A DNA stretch of 64,000 bases from assembly GCA_965153455.1 (NCBI GenBank), contig OZ234495.1, positions 21,014,875 through 21,078,874 on the forward strand. Reading direction: 5' to 3'. The notes under the pieces were generated by a model. The model was not told the origin of the DNA, searched no databases, and saw only the letters and a program-made list of their open reading frames with translations. The stretch comes from Sphagnum compactum (lineage: Eukaryota > Bryophyta > Sphagnopsida > Sphagnales). The translations under genes and the position numbers were made by a program. This document shows positions 27,690-38,592 of the stretch, piece by piece (positions within the stretch are counted from its first letter, which is position 1; each line of letters opens with the position of its first letter).

Positions 27690-28480
27690 TTACTTTGGGA
27701 AGAGTGTGAGGATGAAACTCACACTCCCAAAATGGGGACTTGGGAGTCCTTCGGGACTCCCAAAATTTTAGAGTTCGATTACAGGGGTCAAACCACCTCG
27801 CATTGGGGTGTTCTTTATATCATTGGAAAGCTATTGAAGTGTAGATGTCAAAAATGGGCTCGGATGAGCCATTTAATCATTTGCAGCACAAGTTATGGCA
27901 AAAAGAAGGGCCGAGAATCAAACTGGCAGTTTGACTCTTGATGTGTGCAGGCAGAATGCGACACGCCGTTGGAAAGCTCTTGAGGAGAGCTACAAGTTTG
28001 CTTCAGACCTCATCTCAATCGGATGTCTGAGCAAAAAGATATGATCTCGCAAAATCCCGGGAGTCTAAATCGGGACAGTTTTGGGACTCCTCCTTGGGAG
28101 TCTAGGGACAAAAAGTCATTTGGGTGTAGATGCCGCGGAAAGGTGCAGAGAATACTATATGGGGGGAGGTGGTGGCTTCCCCCGAGTCCGGGCCGTGGTG
28201 AGTCTCGTGAGTCCAGAGTTGCCCGTGGCTTGTCTTAGCACCAAGGGTGCTCCAGAAAGTGAACTAATCAACTTGTTGGTTGGTTTTAAATGCAGGTTTG
28301 AGTAAGTGACTAAAGTTTGTCCCTCTTCCTAATCCCATCCCGGAGCTTCAGCACGCCCCTCTACCCCTTTTAGTGCTAAAGGATGGGAGCGTGCCTCGAG
28401 TCCCACACATTTCCGCAACTTGAGTAAGTTAGACCCATCTTGGGACTAAGTAGGGACTTGGGAGCACGTCATGGTATATT
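27690..28480. other. GC-richer island, probably transposon-derived, with GGGAGTC motifs
   Basis: This stretch is clearly richer in G+C than the flanks. It contains repeated GGGACTC/GGGAGTC motifs in both orientations and two related TTGGAAAGCT phrases (about 27825 and 27970). No coding frame carries a domain. It resembles the non-coding LTR or leader of a plant retroelement, but no matching second LTR or target duplication was found in the window. Confidence 0.35.
27740..27763. repeat. 10-bp perfect hairpin with a TTCG loop
   Basis: TTGGGAGTCC and GGACTCCCAA close a TTCG tetraloop with a C-G closing pair. As RNA this would be a cUUCGg hairpin, among the most stable known. A weaker 6-bp version (GACTCC / GGAGTC) occurs near 28085-28105. 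Confidence 0.9.
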
Positions 28481-29475
28481 TTCCCCTCAGGAATGATTCC
28501 ATTCTTGTTTCAATATTTTCCAATTTATTTGATGAGGTGATGATTTTGAAAAATATATTTGTTTATGATGGCAAAACCTGAGACCATGTTAGTACTTTGG
28601 ATTGACCCAAGACTAATAGGTTTTTTAGTGCAAACTTAAACTACTAATAATGTAGCAAATGGTGTTGGATATGTTCTTGAATATTACAATGCAATTAAGG
28701 TATCAAAAGTATTGGGAATTCTATAAAGTCTTTTCCCATCACTTTTAAAAAATTTAACATGGTACCAAAGTGTGAGTTAACAAGAGCTAACTTATGTTGG
28801 AGGAAATGAGTTTGTTTTGTCAAAGGTTTTATTAAAAATGTGTTGCAATATGAATTCAAAGATGCAATTACTAAGTAATCACTTTGGATAATAATACTCA
28901 TAGTTGATTTTATTGTTGATTTTCTATAATTACACATTCAATGAGGTTTTGAATGAATATTGTAAATCTTTTGTTAACCTAACACTAGCAAACACTTCTA
29001 ATCTCTGATGAAAAATGTGAATATGAAATTATTGGATTTCCTCCCAATGAGGCATTGAATTTGTGTATCTGCTTTTGACTATATTTGGGCTTATACCAAT
29101 GTTTATCACATTTAGTGTAGTGTTAATTATACCCCTTCATTGGTTCACAATCACCTCATTGTTTTTGAATGTTACCTTGGATGCCTATTACCAAACACAA
29201 AATTGCACATAGCTAATCAGTGATGTGTGTGATCTGTCATGCTCACATTTTAAAGTTGGCATTCATACCCCTTATTCCCAAACAATGGATTATCCAAAGG
29301 CATAAATAATTTATTTAATTTCAAAATTGGAAAATTTTGGCCAAATGTTCGGTCATGGGTGTCCATTTGAACATAAATCAACATAAACCAAAATAAATGT
29401 TGGCCTTAAAACACATTAAATAGGTGTTCGGTCAAGGCACCCGATTAATGATGTGTTGGTTTACCCTACTAAGTG

Positions 29476-30161
29476 CACACATTACTACACAAAAATGTAG
29501 GGTAATTAATGGCCAAGGAATGGGTCATTCGCAAAATAAGTGTTTGCCTGAGGCAGAATCCAATGGCACTTATTTTGGGACGAGCCTGCTTTGAGGGCAT
29601 TACCTAACATCAAGAACCAACCAATTTTATTTTTCATTTTCATTTTTTTCTCATGACATTTAATGGCTATCACATTAAAAAACAAGGTAGGGTGTTTTTG
29701 AAAACAAAACATCAACCCCTTTTTTGCAAAGGAAAAAATTCACTTGATAATGTTTCCTCCAAATCTAATGGAATTTTTTCTTATGATGTTTTTACATCTA
29801 GGAGAAGGATTCTTTCCAAGGCCCTCACTATGTTTGAAGTCATTAACCAAAGTACATAATGACCATGGAAAGAAAAAACCATAATTTAAGAGCATCTCCA
29901 GTGGGAGGCAACAAGATTAACAACAACAATTTTGCACCATCATCCTTTAACAATAAAAGGCATAAACTCCAATGGTCACTCATGCTTATAAATAGAACAC
30001 TAGCACGATGACATTCACATTGGGCTTTACAATTTGACATAGGATATTAAGTTCGGGAGAAGACCTATGAATTAATCAAGCATCATTGATTGCATGAACC
30101 TATAGTTGCATGTGAACTTTGTCACTTACAAACATAACAATGCTAAAACCCAATGTTGTTG
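29476..30161. other. Intergenic DNA before the LTR retrotransposon
   Basis: No gene. The phrase GAGCATCTCCAGTGGGAGG near 29892 resembles the ends of common plant MITEs, and TATAAATAGA follows near 29979, but no matching inverted end was found. Confidence 0.3.
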
Positions 30162-30166
30162 CATAT

Positions 30167-30747
30167 TGTTAACCCAATTTTTCAGTATGTATATAATAAT
30201 CAGTTGTACCAACTAATAACCAATGAGGCAATACCATTTTGAAACTACTTTAGTTATTATTGCATACCATGTCCATAAGTTAATCAATTTGTTATGTGAA
30301 CCAATAACCAGTCTATTACAATAACTGGTTGTTCAAAGAACAGGTTGATTTAAACTTGTGACCAATAAATCCTAAACTTTGATTTTGAGTTTGTATCGGC
30401 TAGTGACTATTTACATTGAAACAACACTATGATTTGGTACAAATATGAAGATTTGGTACAAATATGAGGATTTTTTTAGGATGATGAAGAATATTTTTAT
30501 TTTATAACTCTCGAAGCTTTTTTTTTGAACCAATACATTTTTAATTTTTTAAGCATTTTCCTTTTTGATTTTATATGTGGGAATTCACTTAATTTTGTTT
30601 TTTTGTGAATAAGCAGAATCTTTATGTTCTTGTTTCCATATTTTTCAAATTTGGAATAAACCCACTTATTGATGATTTTTGTAAACTATAATTATAAACT
30701 TATAAGAGAAATTTTGTAATTTAAAGGATTTGAAAACACCTTTAACA
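30167..30747 (+). repeat. 5' LTR (581 bp)
   Basis: Starts TGTTAACCC and ends CTTTAACA. It aligns with 36661-37195 through landmarks such as GAGGCAATACCATTTTGAAA, AGTCTATTACAATAA, GTTGATTTAAACTTGTGAC, ATGATTTGGTACAAATA and ACACCTTTAACA. It is about 45 bp longer than the 3' LTR because of internal indels. Confidence 0.92.
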
Positions 30748-30749
30748 TT

Positions 30750-30767
30750 TGGCGACCATGTAATGGG
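30750..30767 (+). other. Primer-binding site candidate
   Basis: TGGCGACCATGTAATGGG begins two bases after the 5' LTR, the expected place for pairing with the 3' end of a tRNA (CCA terminus). TGGCGACC-type sites occur in Ty3/gypsy elements; the exact tRNA was not determined. Confidence 0.7.
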
Positions 30768-31299
30768 ACGAAATTGTAAACAATCATGTTTACAATCTCT
30801 AGTTTCAATAATTGTTTTGTTTTAAAAAATAAAATAAAATAAGTTTGGATTTGTATTAATTTTAATATTTTTTTTGGATTGTTTTGTGTCTTGCTAAGTT
30901 TTTGATTTCTTACAAAGTTAGTTTGAAGAATTCTTAAAATTTGCATTTTTTTTTAATCTATAGAGTAACATGCTAATCAAAAGTTTTTTGAATTAACAAT
31001 TGTTTTAAAACAATAAGAGATGTCAAGAGTAGTCATAAGGGGTCTTAGAAGGTAATTAACATTAAGAGCTCCACATCAACTTGTTCATGAAGCAGTTCAG
31101 CCATAGGAACAACCACATTCTCAAGTTGAAGGAATTTGACCGATTGATGCTCCCGACAATGAGCCTCAATAACCAATTACAACATATTTACCTCTTCATC
31201 AAGTACCAATAGAGTAGGAGGAAAAAAAGGAATCGCAAATACCTTCAACTGGTCGATGAACAACTCGATGAATGAACAGATGTCTATTACGAACGTCTA

Positions 31300-31700
31300 T
31301 TGAAATTTGTTAACTATTTACAAATGAAAGTTACTAATGTTTTCCTTATCACGATTTTCAAAGCAGGTTTACAACCATACCTCAAATTAACAACATGTAT
31401 GACAAGAAATACCCTTATCAATCATAAGGAAGTTGTAGTGATCTATGAAGAAAATGGACCGGTCATAGTAACTTACAATGTTTTGATAACTCAACAAAGT
31501 CGAAATTGGTTGCATAGCCAATAGTCCATTATACTACTACTAAACAACTAGTAACATGTTCAAACTATGGAAAAAAGTGCATGCCAAAGAAACTTATCAT
31601 AACCAAAAGAAAGAAGAACTTATAATATTTGTACCCACAAAAGTTGTTGAACTAATAGCTAAAGTTACTACACAACCAATTAAACTAGCCAAAGTACCAT
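31300..31700 (+). pseudogene. gag-like remnant of the LTR retrotransposon
   Basis: A frame from 31300 to 31524 reads FKAGLQPYLKLTTC and YEENGPV, resembling the F..GL......L end of retrotransposon gag domains. It is followed by stops. The nested solo LTR splits the reading further on. Confidence 0.45.
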
Positions 31701-31705
31701 TAAGG

Positions 31706-32927
31706 TGTGATGGATGCAAACATTAGACACCATCTTTTAATGGATGGAATTCATCCATAATCTTCATCCATATTTCTTAATTAATTTTTAGTTAAATTAT
31801 AGTTAAATTAGAGTTAACTTTTAGTTAAGTTGCAATTAACTTTAAGTTAATTCCTAATTAACTTTTAGTTAACCCCTAGTCAACTTCAAATTAAGTCTCA
31901 TTTAACTTTCAATTAAATTAAAAAGTTTTTTTACTTAGGTTGCTTACAAGTATAACTTAATTGCTAGACTCTTAAACTGGCTTTCAACATGGTGTCTACA
32001 AATCATAGCAGTAGGAATAGATTCTAGTTCCAGTTATGAAGGACATAACCGCCTGAAATTCACCTTCTTTTTTCCCCTATAATTTATTTCCATACTTGAA
32101 TTCTCCAAAAGCTGTTTTTTCCACAATTTAATGATTGGAAAAAATGATTGTCTCACATTCAGCTTTAGCGTCACTTTTCCTCCAAGAATCTTATAAAGAT
32201 TTTGCCATTAGATTTTTAATTGAGATGCAACTGGAATGATTTGCACCTGTCTGTACCTATGACATCGTGGTGAGCTAAATTCTATAGCCAACGACGGTAG
32301 TTGTTATTTTCCTACACTATGTAGTTGGGTGATTGAGCGGCTGTACTTTCTTAGACTAAATTGGGTAGTTGTACAATTCCTGAGGAAGATCAGGATTTTG
32401 CAGTCTACGAATCCCAACCACTAATGAACAAATTAGAATATTACCCACAACTTGAGATTGATCAGACGAGCTCCCACTTCCGTGAGATCATCAGGTTTAC
32501 ATATGCTTAACAAAATCATTGTGCGAGAAGCCGTTGGACATTCATAGGATCCATGACTTCAGGTCCTCCAGAAAAGAAGGTGTTGGCCGAGAAGATGTTT
32601 GAAGCTTAAAAGCCTCCTTGGAAGCTTCCTTGAGCTAGGTCCCCAAAGGGGTATAAATAGAAGTAAGACCTTTCATCAATCTATTCAACGCCAATCTTAG
32701 GCATGATCTTACACCATAGCCTTATCATGTTCTTTTCATGTTCATGCTTACATATGTTAGTATAATAAAGATCTATTTTCACATTTGTTTTGCACACTTC
32801 GTGTTCTTATTATTAATTATCATGTTTTTGTTTTTGAATCACATAATCTTGTTTTGTTCCTTGTTTGAAAGTTAGATTTAAACTTTTCCTTTAGCCTTTG
32901 TTCTTATGGTTCTTCATGTCTTTAACA
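31706..32927 (+). mobile_element. Nested solo LTR (1222 bp) with a TAAGG target duplication
   Basis: Begins TGTGATGG, ends TTTAACA, and is flanked by identical TAAGG copies at 31701-31705 and 32928-32932. It contains a TATA box (TATAAATA, 32652-32659) and a polyadenylation signal (AATAAA, 32764-32769) in the order expected of an LTR promoter and terminator in + orientation. Near its start lies a degenerate GTTAA-rich repeat. No internal domain or second LTR is present, so it arose by LTR-LTR recombination after inserting into the older element. Confidence 0.88.
31780..31925. repeat. Degenerate AGTTAA-type tandem repeat
   Basis: About ten copies of a 12-15 bp motif built around (A/T)GTTAA(A/C/T)TT or its near complement, e.g. 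TTAGTTAAATTATAGTTAAA and CTTTTAGTTAAGTTGC. It lies within the 5' part of the nested solo LTR. Confidence 0.7.
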
Positions 32928-33540
32928 TAAGGCATCCATGTATTATTTGTTCTAACTCTAAACACCGTGCACTCGAATATCCTAAAAAAACAAAAGTTTA
33001 GAACATGTTTCGAACTAAGCCAATCACTATTACCACTATAATATCAAAACCTTCTAAACCATATAATGTACCAATTTAATGTAGTTATTGCTATCATAAC
33101 ACGTAATCAAGTACCAAAACAACATGTGTTTAATGCATGTGAACCAATGAAAGCAAAAATAGTAATTGATTAGTAAACAAAAAAATAGATGTGTGATTCT
33201 TTTGTCAAGGAATCACAAAAGAATAATTCAACATTATAAGCACCTGTTGATATGAATGGACCACTTCATTCAAATTGGGTTGGTTTACCAGAACTGATAA
33301 ATCAACTGGTTCTTGGTAAGCACATGTCCATTTGATTACATAAACAACACTACTAGAAAAGACTTTGGAAAAGATTTGAAAGACATCAACATTCAAGTTT
33401 TGGAGACCAAATATGTGACTAACTTGGGGCAACTCTTGAAGATTGTGCAAGACATTAAATGGTACATTTAAAAATCAGTTAAGTCTATTCAATCAGTGTA
33501 ATTTGAACTTGTTCATTCTGAATCTACATGTGTAGCAGCT

Positions 33541-34090
33541 ATTATTGACCACTAGATGGCAAAAATTCAAGTTCAAGTTGGTAATAATTTTATTGATGAT
33601 GTGTTAACTAATGGAGGTTCTAAAATAAACATCAAATTACTAAGAACCTAAGAGTACATTAGGTTTGTTAAAGCCTAATCCAATGATTTATAATCTGTGT
33701 ACGACAGATCAAACCATAACTAAACCACTTGGTCTTATTAAGGATTTGAAAATATTTGTTCATGGAATTCCCTACACTATTACATTTACTGTTATCAACA
33801 ATAATGTTTTAGATTAAATAGTTATTCAATGTTGTTAGGATGCCCATGGTTGAAAAATGCCAAAATATCCCACGATTAAGGAACTAATACTATTACCATT
33901 TATGGAACAAGTACAGTAAAAACCATACATGTTATTAAGAAACTTGGTATTCAAACTAAAAGACCAATGTGTTATAATTTCTATTCTGGAATATTGGATG
34001 AAGGAGAGGATGTGATGTTTGCCATAGAGTTAGAACTGTTTTCTATAAGAATTATAACAATACCTACTCATATTGAACTAGTTTTTAAAT
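33541..34090 (+). pseudogene. Retropepsin-like protease remnant
   Basis: The order VQVGNNFIDDV, TNGGSKINI, TDQTITKPLGLIKDLKIFV, GIPYTITFTVI and SMLLGCPWLKNAKISHD follows the fold of LTR-retrotransposon aspartic proteases. The residue at the catalytic Asp position of the D-[ST]-G motif is Asn (codon 33610-33612). Several frameshifts and stops interrupt it, e.g. TAA after SHD near 33880. It cannot be active. Confidence 0.7.
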
Positions 34091-35529
34091 AAGCTTGCAC
34101 ACTAGATTTTAGTATAGCAGAGCTAGTCCCAAAACAACCTATTGAACCGGTATGTGTTTTAGTTATCAATTTAACTACATTGCTTGACATTGTCAAACAA
34201 CACCTACATGCGACCTTTTTCCATCTAGAAGTGGGGGATATGATCATTGATGAAACACTTGTTCGGGAGTACAAGATCTAACCATAGTTGATTAAATAGT
34301 GACTGAGAAGATCACCATTGACCAAGCCTTGATAGCTTAACAATTTGGAGTAAGTGTTAAGGGAACGGTTGATGCAGAGAATGCATTGGTCAAAGAAGCA
34401 CAAATTGCTTTCAAGAACATAGCTGGATTAGATGCATTTGTCAACAAGGATCGATGGAGTGTGATTTGGATGAAGGAAGATTATCATGCCAAGTTTGCAG
34501 TGATCCTGTAGATTATTTACTAGTGGGAGAAATTAGCCTACTTTAACAACCAAATAACCATTACCTTTGATTTAACAAACAAGGGAAAAAAGGTCACCTA
34601 GTGCTCCATCATGTTGACACAAATGTCTATAAAGTTGATTTGGTGGACATAACACCATAAATCGCTTATAGTAGGGTTGGCAATGCTTGATAGAAAGGCG
34701 GCTACCTGTTATTTAAGATTAGTGATAGAAGTTTACTTAAAGCACTGGTTTCCAATCATAGATGAAAACACACTTTTCGATTCTCCAAAACCATAATTAG
34801 TTCAACAGAAACATAAGAAGATTCCTAGTGAGTAGTCTAAAGAAGTTTTTCTTGAGGTTGTCATTAAAGCACAGTTTATCAATGAGCTGATCAATGCACT
34901 TTACCAACATATCATCACAACTAATTTGTTAGTTTCACATGTTGAAAATCTAGAGTAGTTAAGTCCAAAGCTAACCAATTCTCCACCAAAGAATAAACCA
35001 CGCACCTACCAACAAATGTTGATTATGGAAGGATGAGACAAAGAAATGAAGGTTGATGTTACAAAACAACAAGATGACGATTCAATGTGGACATACCGTG
35101 ATCAAGTCGTGGAGGACAAACGTGAACATGATTTTGAAAGGTAACAAATTAAGAGCCTTCACCTATTCAGGGAATTTATGTTTTTAAAGAATAAGTTAGC
35201 AACTTGTTACCAACAAGTATTGAACTTGTTCAACTAGTTCAACCTAAACCTATTTACATATTTCCTAAGATGTTTTCAGCTTATGTTCAACATGAAAGTT
35301 TTAATCAAGTTATACTTTTCTTTGAGCAAGCTACCTTAGTGGCCCAAACCTGATCTTAGAGAGTAGATAGTTCAACCAATTTGAGAACTAGATATAATTA
35401 TGTTGAGAGCATATTAAAGGACACAAATAATCAGTTACACGCTCGTTGCCTATAATTCATTAGCACAAGAAAGTGTTGCAAAACAAGTACAAGGAACTAG
35501 CTATTGTAAAAAACCAGATCCTTTAACTA

Positions 35530-36200
35530 TAGATAGAAAATAAACATTTGGTTGCCAAAAGTGCTGAAGCAGAAAAGGCAATCAAGAAGGCTCAAACCTT
35601 GTAGTAAAAGTATAATGAGCTGAACCAAGCTCATTTTAAGACTCGTAATGACTTCAAGGCTTTCAAAATAAACCATGGCCGGCTGATAAGAGATTACGAC
35701 AAGATGAAGGTTGTTAATGTTCAACACGAGCAAACTCTTGTGAAGCTAGAGAATACATGTTTACAACAATGGGAGTAGTTGATAGAGGTCAACATAGACA
35801 TGGAGAATCATACCCATGATGAGCTTTGGGTACAAATTTAGAACTGAAGGGCGAATTAGAAACATTTCGCTAGATGCTTAGTAAAGCTTTTCAAACCACC
35901 AATATGGATATCCGGTTGAGGGAGTTTGAGGAATTGTTTTTAGATAATGCCTTGTTTAAGGTGCAAAATCAAGCCTTAGTAGAAAAGAATCCAAAACGAG
36001 AAAAATTGTGGCAAACCATACATAAAATTACGAAGGAACAAAAACATGACAATTTAAAAATTGTTTGTGTAGATGAGGAGGCCTACTTGAATGATTTGCT
36101 TGCATACCGGTTACAGTTTGAAGGTTATACATATGATCGGCTTAACATCAAACTAGTTGAAGTACCTTTCAATGTTTTTCAGAAATTTTCACCTATGTAG
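35530..36200 (+). pseudogene. Coiled-coil ORF remnant in the 3' half of the LTR element
   Basis: A Lys/Glu/Gln-rich, heptad-like stretch starts about 35530 (AEKAIKKAQTL), runs through KYNELNQAHFKTRNDFKAF and becomes a clean 108-codon frame at 35874-36200 (FEELFLDNALFKVQNQALVE, YRLQFEGYTYDRLNIKL). Many of its stops are TAG or TAA where a neighbouring coiled-coil residue would be Gln. It occupies the region where reverse transcriptase and integrase normally lie. No family recognised. Confidence 0.45.
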
Positions 36201-36645
36201 CTAATACCTATAGTTACAAATTTTCGAAATGAACCGGTTGTCATTACCATAGAGGAACCATAACAATTCAGAGGAGGAATGAACCTACCACTATTTCTTA
36301 TACTTTGTCTTTACCCACAAAAACTATGGAAATACCTATTGTAGTTGTTAGTACCTAGGTGGAAGAGTTGGAAGAACTTGTTACTCCCAAATTTGTCCCC
36401 TTAGTTATACTAGAGATTGGGGTAGCTATAGATATCACATTGATTGTACTATCACACATGCCTCTGAAGTTTTTAAAACTCCAAATACAATACTAAATGA
36501 TACACATGTTGTTAAAAGACCATGGTTTGGACCTATTCCTTTGGTTGAACCTGTTGATACAACAAGTGATAAACCTGTTGATGATTTAGTTGCAGGTGTA
36601 GAACAAATAGTTCTAGGTGATTGATCTTGAGGACGAAATCTAGAT

Positions 36646-36660
36646 TTCAAAGGGGGGTAA
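36646..36660 (+). other. Polypurine tract before the 3' LTR
   Basis: TTTCAAAGGGGGGTAA lies directly upstream of the 3' LTR start. A purine run here primes plus-strand synthesis in LTR elements, and its position supports the LTR boundary. Confidence 0.8.
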
Positions 36661-37195
36661 TATTAACTTAGTTTTTCACTATGTATTTAATAATTGGTTG
36701 TACCAACTGGCAACTAGTGAGGCAATACCATTTTGAAATTATTTTAGTTATTATTGCATAACATGTCTTTAAGTTAACAAGTATGTTATTTGAATTGCTA
36801 ACCAGTCTATTACAATAATTGATTGTTCACAAAACATGTTGATTTAAACTTGTGACTAGTATATCCTATATTTTGATTTTGTATTAGCTAATGACTTTGT
36901 AAGTTGAAACAACATTATGATTTGGTACAAATAGGAGGATTTTTTTAAGATGATAAGGACTACTTTTATTTTGTAACTTTTGGAGTTTTTATTTTCTAAA
37001 CTAGTACACTTCTAATTTTTAGAGTGTTTTCCTTTTTGATTTTATGTGTGGGAATTTTTTTCTTTGTCAATAAGTAATTTTTTAATGTTCTTGTTTCCAT
37101 GTTTTTCAGATTTGGAATCACCTATTAATGATTTTTGTAAACCATAATTAGAGCCTTATAATTTTGTAATCTAAGGGAATAGAACACCTTTAACA
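36661..37195 (+). repeat. 3' LTR (535 bp)
   Basis: Starts TATTAAC, a one-base change from the TGTTAAC of the 5' LTR, and ends CCTTTAACA followed by the CATAT target duplication. Divergence from the 5' LTR, with both substitutions and indels, marks an old insertion. Confidence 0.92.
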
Positions 37196-37200
37196 CATAT

Positions 37201-38280
37201 AAAATCAAGGAAAGGAAATAATGTCATAATGGGTGAAAGCATGAAAAAAGGAGTGAGTCGCTCTAAGGTTAAAGTCTTTTATAAAGACTACATTTTCCAT
37301 GTGGTAGTTTTCTATTGGTCTATATTGCATTTTTCACATATTTTTTTAACTCAATATCAAATTTGACGCCAAATATGACATATAACATGATAAAACTTAG
37401 ATTTTTTTGCATGAAGCTTTACATTATAATCAAATTTTTACTTTGAACCATGATACAATACAAAAGTATAATAGTATTAAATGACATTCAAACATTAAAA
37501 TCTAAAAAGGTATATGTATTTTTTTTTGGAATGTTTTGAACACATGGATTCCTTCGTGTGGAATATATTAAAGTTCACAAAAAAATTGAAATGATTTGGT
37601 GAGATATTTGATAAGGGAAAAGGACTTTTGATACAAAAAACCCACTTTTCTACATGTTTTTTTTGAATGTTTTAAACATAGAAAAAGACTCTTGAAACAT
37701 GTGAATTTTCATGAAAATTTTGTAGTTGCAACTTTGAAAGTATAAAAAAAAAATTCAAATTTTTTCTTTTTCATTTATAATGTTCCCATGGTGATTTTTC
37801 AAATTTTAAAAGAATAATTTTAAAGGATTGTCCACACACTGTTTGGCTCCTTTTTTCCTGCTTTCACCTTAATGGAAGAGGAGAAGCAAGTTTGTAGGTT
37901 GATCTTACACATCATGCAAAATTTTATTAAAGGTAATGAACAAAAAAATTCAGCATTTAAAAAGTGTTAGTACACACAACAACAACAATTGATTAATAAT
38001 TTGTTGAAAGTGCCCATCTAAAAGTTTGGAGACAAAATGGGGATGCATCAAACACAACATTGTGAATTTTTGTGACAATTACAAAGTTGTTGTTGGCTTT
38101 AACAACAATTATACTTCTAATGAATGTACATTACAAAAATTGTTCGAGCTTTCTGAATCTAAGTTCACCCCAAAAAAAGTTAGGGTTTTTTCATACATTA
38201 TCGGTTGATCCTAAAAGTTGTACCTTGCTAGATAAAAATTATCTAAAAGAAAATAAGAAAGTGACCCCATGTAAGAAAAA
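37201..38280. other. AT-rich intergenic DNA
   Basis: No gene recognised. Poly-T and poly-A runs are frequent. Confidence 0.4.
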
Positions 38281-38592
38281 GATCGCGAGGCAATTGAAAA
38301 TTTAGAAAAACACATAGAAATTCCAAAAGTGATTATAAATTTCACAAAGAACTCCAAGGACTTGAAAGTCATGATGCAACTACACGTTTCATGTGCAACC
38401 AAGGATGATCAAAAGAGTGAAAAGCTCAAAGAATGTGCTTTAATAGCACAAGTAAAAGCCATTGTATACATGGCTTCAATTTTGACTTTGAAAAAAATCT
38501 CCATCATGGAAAACCATAATGTGTTTGCACTATTTATGACTCCAAAAAACCAAATGCCAAATGAAGTTGTTCAAAATAACCTAAAATTTTGA
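38281..38592 (+). pseudogene. Unrecognised ORF remnant (about 100 codons)
   Basis: Coding-like, Lys-rich sequence. An 87-codon frame runs at 38329-38592 (MMQLHVSCATKDDQKSEKLK, ALFMTPKNQMPNEVVQNN). Upstream, related-looking sequence in shifted frames contains EAIENLEKHIEIPK. It could be a transposon protein fragment; no family recognised. Confidence 0.2.

Larger units (their letters stand above)
25976..29475. mobile_element. Possible non-autonomous CACTA-like DNA transposon (about 3.5 kb)
   Basis: The left end CACTAGGGTAAACC (25976-25989) is mirrored by GGTTTACCCTACTAAGTG (29458-29475), which reads CACTTAGTAGGGTAAACC on the other strand: a 12-bp inverted core (TAGGGTAAACC plus CAC) with 4 extra bases. 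The subterminal decamer TGACCGAACA occurs at 25996-26005 and in inverted orientation at 29346-29355 and 29425-29434, a layout typical of CACTA subterminal repeats. No transposase was recognised inside, and no clean 3-bp target duplication was seen. Confidence 0.4.
30162..37200 (+). mobile_element. Complete but decayed LTR retrotransposon with a CATAT target duplication
   Basis: Two long terminal repeats, 30167-30747 and 36661-37195, flank about 5.9 kb. Five-base CATAT copies lie directly outside them (30162-30166 and 37196-37200). The LTR ends are TGTTAA...TTAACA. A primer-binding-type TGGCGACCATG follows the 5' LTR, and AAAGGGGGG precedes the 3' LTR, which fixes the + orientation. Inside, gag-like, aspartic-protease-like and coiled-coil segments are recognisable. 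No reverse transcriptase, RNase H or integrase motif was seen. A solo LTR of another family interrupts it at 31706-32927. The order and the protease type suggest Ty3/gypsy ancestry. All frames carry stops and the two LTRs differ noticeably, so the insertion is old. Confidence 0.92.
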
